Assembly (NCBI GenBank): GCA_964001305.1
Contig: CAXFAI010000024.1
Span: 1 to 64,000 of the forward strand
Reading direction: 5' to 3'
DNA length: 64,000 nt
DNA from: CAJXMH01 sp964001305
GTDB taxonomy: Bacteria > Bacteroidota > Bacteroidia > Flavobacteriales_E > Vicingaceae
The position numbers and the translations under genes are program-made. Position 1 is the stretch's first letter; each line of letters opens with the position of its first letter. Shown in pieces: positions 60,143-64,000 of this stretch. The notes below the pieces were generated by a model. That model was not told the origin of the DNA. It saw only the letters and a list, made by a program, of their open reading frames with translations, and made no database searches.

Positions 60143-60772
60143 ATGAAGGATAAATTGTCAAGCAAAATTTCAAAAGATAGACTTCCTATCATGGAAGCGT
60201 TTTACACCCTACAAGGAGAAGGCTTTCACCAAGGAAGAGCCGCCTACTTTATTCGATTAGGAGGTTGTGACGTAGGTTGCCATTGGTGTGATGTTAAAGA
60301 AAGCTGGAATGCTGACTTGCATCCACTAACCGCAGTATCAAACCTAGTGATTCAAGCAAAAAATAGTGAATGTAATTTTGTAGTTATTACAGGTGGAGAA
60401 CCAGTCATGTACGATCTATCTCAATTAACTCAAGAGCTTCATAAGGAAGGAATTGAATTGGCCATAGAAACTTCAGGTGCTTATCCTTTAAGCGGTCAAT
60501 GGCATTGGATTTGCTTATCTCCAAAAAAAAACAAACCTCCATTGGAAGAATATTATTCCAAAGCAAATGAGTTAAAAGTGATTATTTATAATAAGAATGA
60601 CTTCAAATGGGCAGAAGAACATGCTGCTAAAGTCAATTCAAATTGTAAACTTTACTTGCAAGTTGAATGGAGCAAACGCAATAAACTCAACGAAGAATTA
60701 ATTGCATATATTAAAAACAACCCTAAATGGAGAATAAGCACCCAAAGTCACAAGTATTTAGACATTCCATAA
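60143..60772 (+). CDS. queE: 7-carboxy-7-deazaguanine synthase
   Basis: Radical SAM enzyme making CDG from CPH4 in the queuosine/7-deazaguanine pathway. The 209 residues carry EAFYTLQGEGFHQGRAAYFIRLGGCDVGCHWCD: the cluster-binding cysteines follow C-x3-C-x2-C, the spacing of radical SAM enzymes. VITGGEPVMYD is near 90 (SAM contact) and AIETSGAYP near 112. The sequence ends near SHKYLDIP, the QueE C-terminal motif. Its last 46 bases overlap the next gene. Other que genes are not in the window. Confidence 0.94.
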   Translation: MKDKLSSKISKDRLPIMEAFYTLQGEGFHQGRAAYFIRLGGCDVGCHWCDVKESWNADLHPLTAVSNLVIQAKNSECNFVVITGGEPVMYDLSQLTQELHKEGIELAIETSGAYPLSGQWHWICLSPKKNKPPLEEYYSKANELKVIIYNKNDFKWAEEHAAKVNSNCKLYLQVEWSKRNKLNEELIAYIKNNPKWRISTQSHKYLDIP

Positions 60773-62715
60773 AGTACCTTCTATTAAGTTTTACTTTTTC
60801 ATTGTTCTTTTCTTGTGCGGTTCAAGGTCAAGAAGCAAGTAGCTCAGATAAAAAAGCCTTAAAAGCATTTGAAAAAGCCCGGGAATATTATGCCAACCAC
60901 AATTACCCTTTAGCTAAAGAAGAACTAAATACTGCTCTTGAAAGAGATCCTTCATTTGTTGAAGCGTTAACCTTAAGGGCATATATTGCGATGGACGAAG
61001 CAGACTTTACACTTGCTAAAACAAGCTTAACAAAAGCAGTAGAAACAAATTCTTCTTTAATTCCTAATAACCTTTATTTTCTCGGAGAAATAGAACTAAA
61101 AATGGGAGAATATGAAAATGCCAAGTCTCGATTTGAACAATTTATTCAACAAGAATCTATTCAAGAAAACCAATATAGTAGAGCGAAAGAATCTTTAATG
61201 AGAATTGACTTCGCACTTCAAGCAAAGCAAAGTCCCGTTCCATTTGACCCTATAAACCTTGGCCCTGAAGTTAATAGTGAGTTTTCTGAATATTTCCCAT
61301 GTTTAACCGTTGATGGGAAGACTTTGCTTTACACGAGGAGATTACCTGAGCCAAACACACCCGCAGGTTTCAATGAAGACTTTTATGTTTCAAGTTATTC
61401 AAATGGAAACTGGTCCACTTCCAAAAACATGGGAAACCCGATAAATACAAAACTAAATGAAGGTGCACCTTCATTATCGGCAGATGGACAACTTCTTATT
61501 TTTACGGCTTGTGAACTATATGGAGATTATGGTGGAGACCGCAAAGGATTTGGAAGTTGTGATTTATTTTACACAAGCAAGAAAGGAAATAGTTGGTCGG
61601 TGCCTTATAATTTAGGGCAAACCATAAACAGCAGACATTGGGAAACACAACCTTCTTTTTCAGCAGATGGAAAAACCCTTTATTTTGTTCGTGGAATTAG
61701 AGACCGAAGTGGTAATCGAACAGGCGATATTTATTTTTCTGTTCTAAATGAAGAAAACTACTGGTCAAAACCAGAGAAACTAAATGCACATATTAATACT
61801 ACTGGAAATGAAGAGTCTGTATTTATTCATCCCGATGGAAAAACCCTTTATTTTTCCTCTGATGGACATTTAGGTATGGGTGGCTTAGATATTTTTGTTG
61901 CTCGTAAAGATTCAAATGGGGAATGGGGAAAAGCTGTTAATTTGGGATATCCAATCAACAGCTATAAAAATGAGAATAGTTTATTGATTTCAGCTGATGG
62001 ACAAAAAGCTTACTTTGCCTCAGATCGTGAAAATGGATTTGGTGGGCTTGACCTCTATTCATTTGAATTGCCTGATGCCTTTAAACCCGAAGCAGTAACC
62101 TATTTTGCCGGTAAAATATTTGACCGTAAAACTAACAATCCAATTTCTGCCAAGTTTGAGTTAATCGATTTAGAAAGCGGCGAACTAATCGTCGAATCTT
62201 ATTCAGACCCAATTAACGGCTCTTTTTTGGTTAGTTTACCAAGTGGCAAAGAGTATGCTTTAAATGCATCCAAATCAGGCTACTTATTCTATTCAGAGAA
62301 CTTTGACTTAAAAGAAACACAGCTAGGTGAACCATTTGAAAAAAATGTCCCATTAAATCCAATTCAACTCGGTGAAAAAATAATTTTGAAGAATATTTTC
62401 TTCGAAACGGCTAAGTACAGTTTAAGAAATCAATCAAAGGTTGAATTAAATAAGCTCATCAGCTTTTTAAACAATAACCCAAAGATTCAAGTCGAAGTAT
62501 CAGGTCATACTGACAATATAGGAAACAAACAAGCCAATCAAATACTTTCTGAAAATAGAGCTAAGGCTGTTGTAGATTACCTTACTAAAAATGGTGTTGA
62601 TTCAAGTCGAATTCGAGCTAAAGGGTATGGGGATAATAAACCAATTGCCGATAATGAAACAGAGGAAGGAAGAGCCAAAAATAGAAGAACTGAATTTGAA
62701 ATAATCGGACTATAA
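60727..62715 (+). CDS. PorE-like TPR / PD40 / OmpA lipoprotein (second copy)
   Basis: A 662-residue protein, likely a lipoprotein (SFTFSLFFSCAVQGQ, Cys30; a type I signal is possible). TPR units at about 45-155 (KAFEKAREYYANHNYPLAKEEL...). PD40 blades at about 185-430 (LLYTRRLPE, LLIFTACELYG, TLYFVRGIRD, TLYFSSDGHLGMGGLDIF, AYFASDRENGFGGLDLYSFE), a regulatory-like beta domain near 445-530 (FAGKIFDRKTNNPISAKFEL), and an OmpA domain at about 545-660 (VSGHTDNIGNKQANQILSENRAKAVVDYL, shown in full family order, NRRTEFEIIGL). PorE of the T9SS has this plan. The ATG lies 46 bases inside queE; no start nearer the signal peptide is available. Confidence 0.83.
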   Translation: MENKHPKSQVFRHSIKYLLLSFTFSLFFSCAVQGQEASSSDKKALKAFEKAREYYANHNYPLAKEELNTALERDPSFVEALTLRAYIAMDEADFTLAKTSLTKAVETNSSLIPNNLYFLGEIELKMGEYENAKSRFEQFIQQESIQENQYSRAKESLMRIDFALQAKQSPVPFDPINLGPEVNSEFSEYFPCLTVDGKTLLYTRRLPEPNTPAGFNEDFYVSSYSNGNWSTSKNMGNPINTKLNEGAPSLSADGQLLIFTACELYGDYGGDRKGFGSCDLFYTSKKGNSWSVPYNLGQTINSRHWETQPSFSADGKTLYFVRGIRDRSGNRTGDIYFSVLNEENYWSKPEKLNAHINTTGNEESVFIHPDGKTLYFSSDGHLGMGGLDIFVARKDSNGEWGKAVNLGYPINSYKNENSLLISADGQKAYFASDRENGFGGLDLYSFELPDAFKPEAVTYFAGKIFDRKTNNPISAKFELIDLESGELIVESYSDPINGSFLVSLPSGKEYALNASKSGYLFYSENFDLKETQLGEPFEKNVPLNPIQLGEKIILKNIFFETAKYSLRNQSKVELNKLISFLNNNPKIQVEVSGHTDNIGNKQANQILSENRAKAVVDYLTKNGVDSSRIRAKGYGDNKPIADNETEEGRAKNRRTEFEIIGL

Positions 62716-62739
62716 CAAATTCAGTTCTCTTAATACATT

Positions 62740-64000
62740 TTATCTACTCAGGTATACGGAACCTTTAACCTCTTTCCCCGCAACCATAATAATGTAATAG
62801 TAAATACCTTGAGGAGCTTGTTTACCTCTTAGGGTTCTGCCATCCCATCCGTACTGACCAATATTAGAGTCAAATACTTTCTCTCCCCAACGATCGTAAA
62901 TTCGGAAGTTCGCACATCCAATAAATTCGCCTTCAAATCCTGGATCAAACAAGTCATTAATACCATCATTATTTGGCGTAAATACATTTGTTCCTTTGAA
63001 TTGTAGAATCTCATCAATCGTTGCAGGCTCAACAACTTGTTCTGTTGAATCTGAGCAAAGCTGATTCCAACCGATCAAAGTAATTCTGTTGGTATCATTA
63101 TTATCTATTCCAATTTTTGGATTATATTCATCTGAAACAGCATTTCCGTTCAATTTCCAAAGGAAATTATCTGTGTTTGTTGATGTATTGCTTATTTCTA
63201 GAACTGTACCTGAACAACGAACTGAATTAACATAATCAAAGCTCACATTGGCATTTTTTTCCACTTCTACAAGAATACTATCGACATCTACACAGCCTTT
63301 TGCATTTCGTATGGTTAATTGATACTGTTGACTAACAGGAGGAAAAACAAAGGGATCAAGAATAGTTGTATTACTTACCGCTATGCTTGGCGACCAATGA
63401 TAAGTTATTCCGGTTATATCTCCTTCTAATATAGGTTGAAGTTGAACACTATCTCCAAAACAAAGTGAAGTATCTGCTGAACTAAAATCTACATTCATAA
63501 CATCAACTTTTACTGTATCTGTTCCTATACAACCATTTAAGTCTGTTCCGTAAACTACATAATCAACTGACTTTTCTGGAACTGAAATTGGATTAAATAC
63601 ATTTGGATTATCCAAATACAGATTTGGAGTCCATTGATAGTTTGCAGCTCCACTTACACTCAATTGTAGACTAGAGAATGAACAAACTGTAGTGTCTATG
63701 CCAGCATCAATGATAGGTAAAGGATTCACATCTACTTCAACAGTATCATAATTTACGCATCCTTCTTGATCTATCACACTTAGATAATAAGCTGTACTCG
63801 ATAAAGGATAAGCCATAGGATTGGCATCATTAACATTAGACAAATCAGCTCCTGGACTCCAGCTATAAGTCACATTACCCAAACCAGTAGGATTACTACC
63901 TATTTGAATTGTATCTCCCACACAAATTTCTATATCAAGTCCTGCATCAGCAACAGGCAATGGTAGTATTTGAATTTCTTTTGTCAATGAATCAATACAT
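62740..64000 (-). CDS. Surface protein with T9SS type B C-terminal domain (5' end outside window)
   Basis: The 3' part of a longer gene: the reading frame is open to the right edge (…CIDSLTKEIQ), so at least 420 residues are seen and the true start is beyond 64000. The visible part has repeated Ig/PKD-like units, each with a C-x-G-D or C-x-x-x-x-L pattern (DIEICVGDTIQIG, DTTVCSFSSLQLS, DTSLCFGDSVQL, NSVRCSGTVLEIS) and YSWSP/YQWTP/YHWSP turns, as in Bacteroidota adhesins. The last 90 residues (TNVFTPNNDGINDLFDPGF, FRIYDRWGEKVFDS, WDGRTLRGKQAPQGIYYYIIMV, KGSVYLSR) form the gliding-motility-associated type B sorting domain. Confidence 0.92.
   Translation of the reverse strand, partial: CIDSLTKEIQILPLPVADAGLDIEICVGDTIQIGSNPTGLGNVTYSWSPGADLSNVNDANPMAYPLSSTAYYLSVIDQEGCVNYDTVEVDVNPLPIIDAGIDTTVCSFSSLQLSVSGAANYQWTPNLYLDNPNVFNPISVPEKSVDYVVYGTDLNGCIGTDTVKVDVMNVDFSSADTSLCFGDSVQLQPILEGDITGITYHWSPSIAVSNTTILDPFVFPPVSQQYQLTIRNAKGCVDVDSILVEVEKNANVSFDYVNSVRCSGTVLEISNTSTNTDNFLWKLNGNAVSDEYNPKIGIDNNDTNRITLIGWNQLCSDSTEQVVEPATIDEILQFKGTNVFTPNNDGINDLFDPGFEGEFIGCANFRIYDRWGEKVFDSNIGQYGWDGRTLRGKQAPQGIYYYIIMVAGKEVKGSVYLSR

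Overview
The window looks like a chromosomal segment of a low-GC, marine-type member of the Bacteroidota (Flavobacteriales, perhaps Cryomorphaceae or Crocinitomicaceae-like; the family is inference). The evidence is: several proteins end in type IX secretion (T9SS) sorting domains of type A or type B; promoters fit the Bacteroidota TTTG / TAnnTTTG consensus rather than the sigma-70 one; secD and secF are fused; glutamine synthetase is of type III; and there are an ECF sigma factor with a membrane partner and PorE-like TPR/propeller/OmpA proteins. I see no phage, IS element, CRISPR array, rRNA or compositionally foreign island. No gene-free stretch exceeds 300 bases; the longest is about 230 bases (54899-55128) and holds a promoter with a palindromic operator candidate.

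Layout. 1-1757: tRNA-Thr, hpf, xerC and rpsU, all on the minus strand. 1758-7235: acyl-CoA dehydrogenase, apt, a helix-hairpin-helix membrane protein, a lipoprotein and an unusual Na+/amino-acid symporter. 7310-13826: one long minus-strand operon, purM-prfA-pyrF-DUF2851-pspC-K+ channel-SDR. 13892-22734: PorE-like OmpA protein, glnN, Ca2+/Na+ exchanger, tatA and secDF. 22883-28428: a T9SS FG-GAP cargo protein, mdh, and an ECF sigma factor overlapping a membrane-anchored PKD protein that ends in a T9SS-type domain. 28521-35439: gyrB, then a coupled outer-membrane barrel and giant TPR protein. 35636-39455: ftsE, two glycosyltransferases and murB.

39457-47577 is an eight-gene minus-strand operon for nucleotide sugars: UDP-glucuronate and UDP-xylose, UDP-GalNAcA, a 3-acetamido sugar branch and a dTDP-6-deoxyhexose branch. 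It also carries a CpsB-type phosphatase but no transferase, flippase or polymerase. 47658-51664 holds a barrel protein, waaA, a PIN-PhoH ATPase and a PepSY-like secreted protein. 51661-54898 is a tight three-gene operon of an LpxH-like phosphoesterase, a MurG-like glycosyltransferase and a family 1 glycosidase, perhaps for a glycolipid. 55066-56419 is a small plus-strand operon (DUF983, two rhodaneses, a 72-residue membrane protein) behind a well-placed palindrome. 56507-64000 carries a large secreted subtilase, queE, a second PorE-like protein and the 3' part of a T9SS type B adhesin that runs off the window.

The recurring theme is the cell envelope: T9SS cargo, peptidoglycan-binding OmpA proteins, protein export (SecDF, TatA), LPS and surface-sugar synthesis. 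The most unusual items are the ECF sigma factor with its inner-membrane protein carrying a T9SS-type C-terminal domain, the symporter with SprB-like and lipoyl-like extensions, a K+ channel with an altered selectivity filter, and the glycosidase/glycosyltransferase/phosphoesterase operon. All functions are read from sequence motifs by eye; no database search was run.
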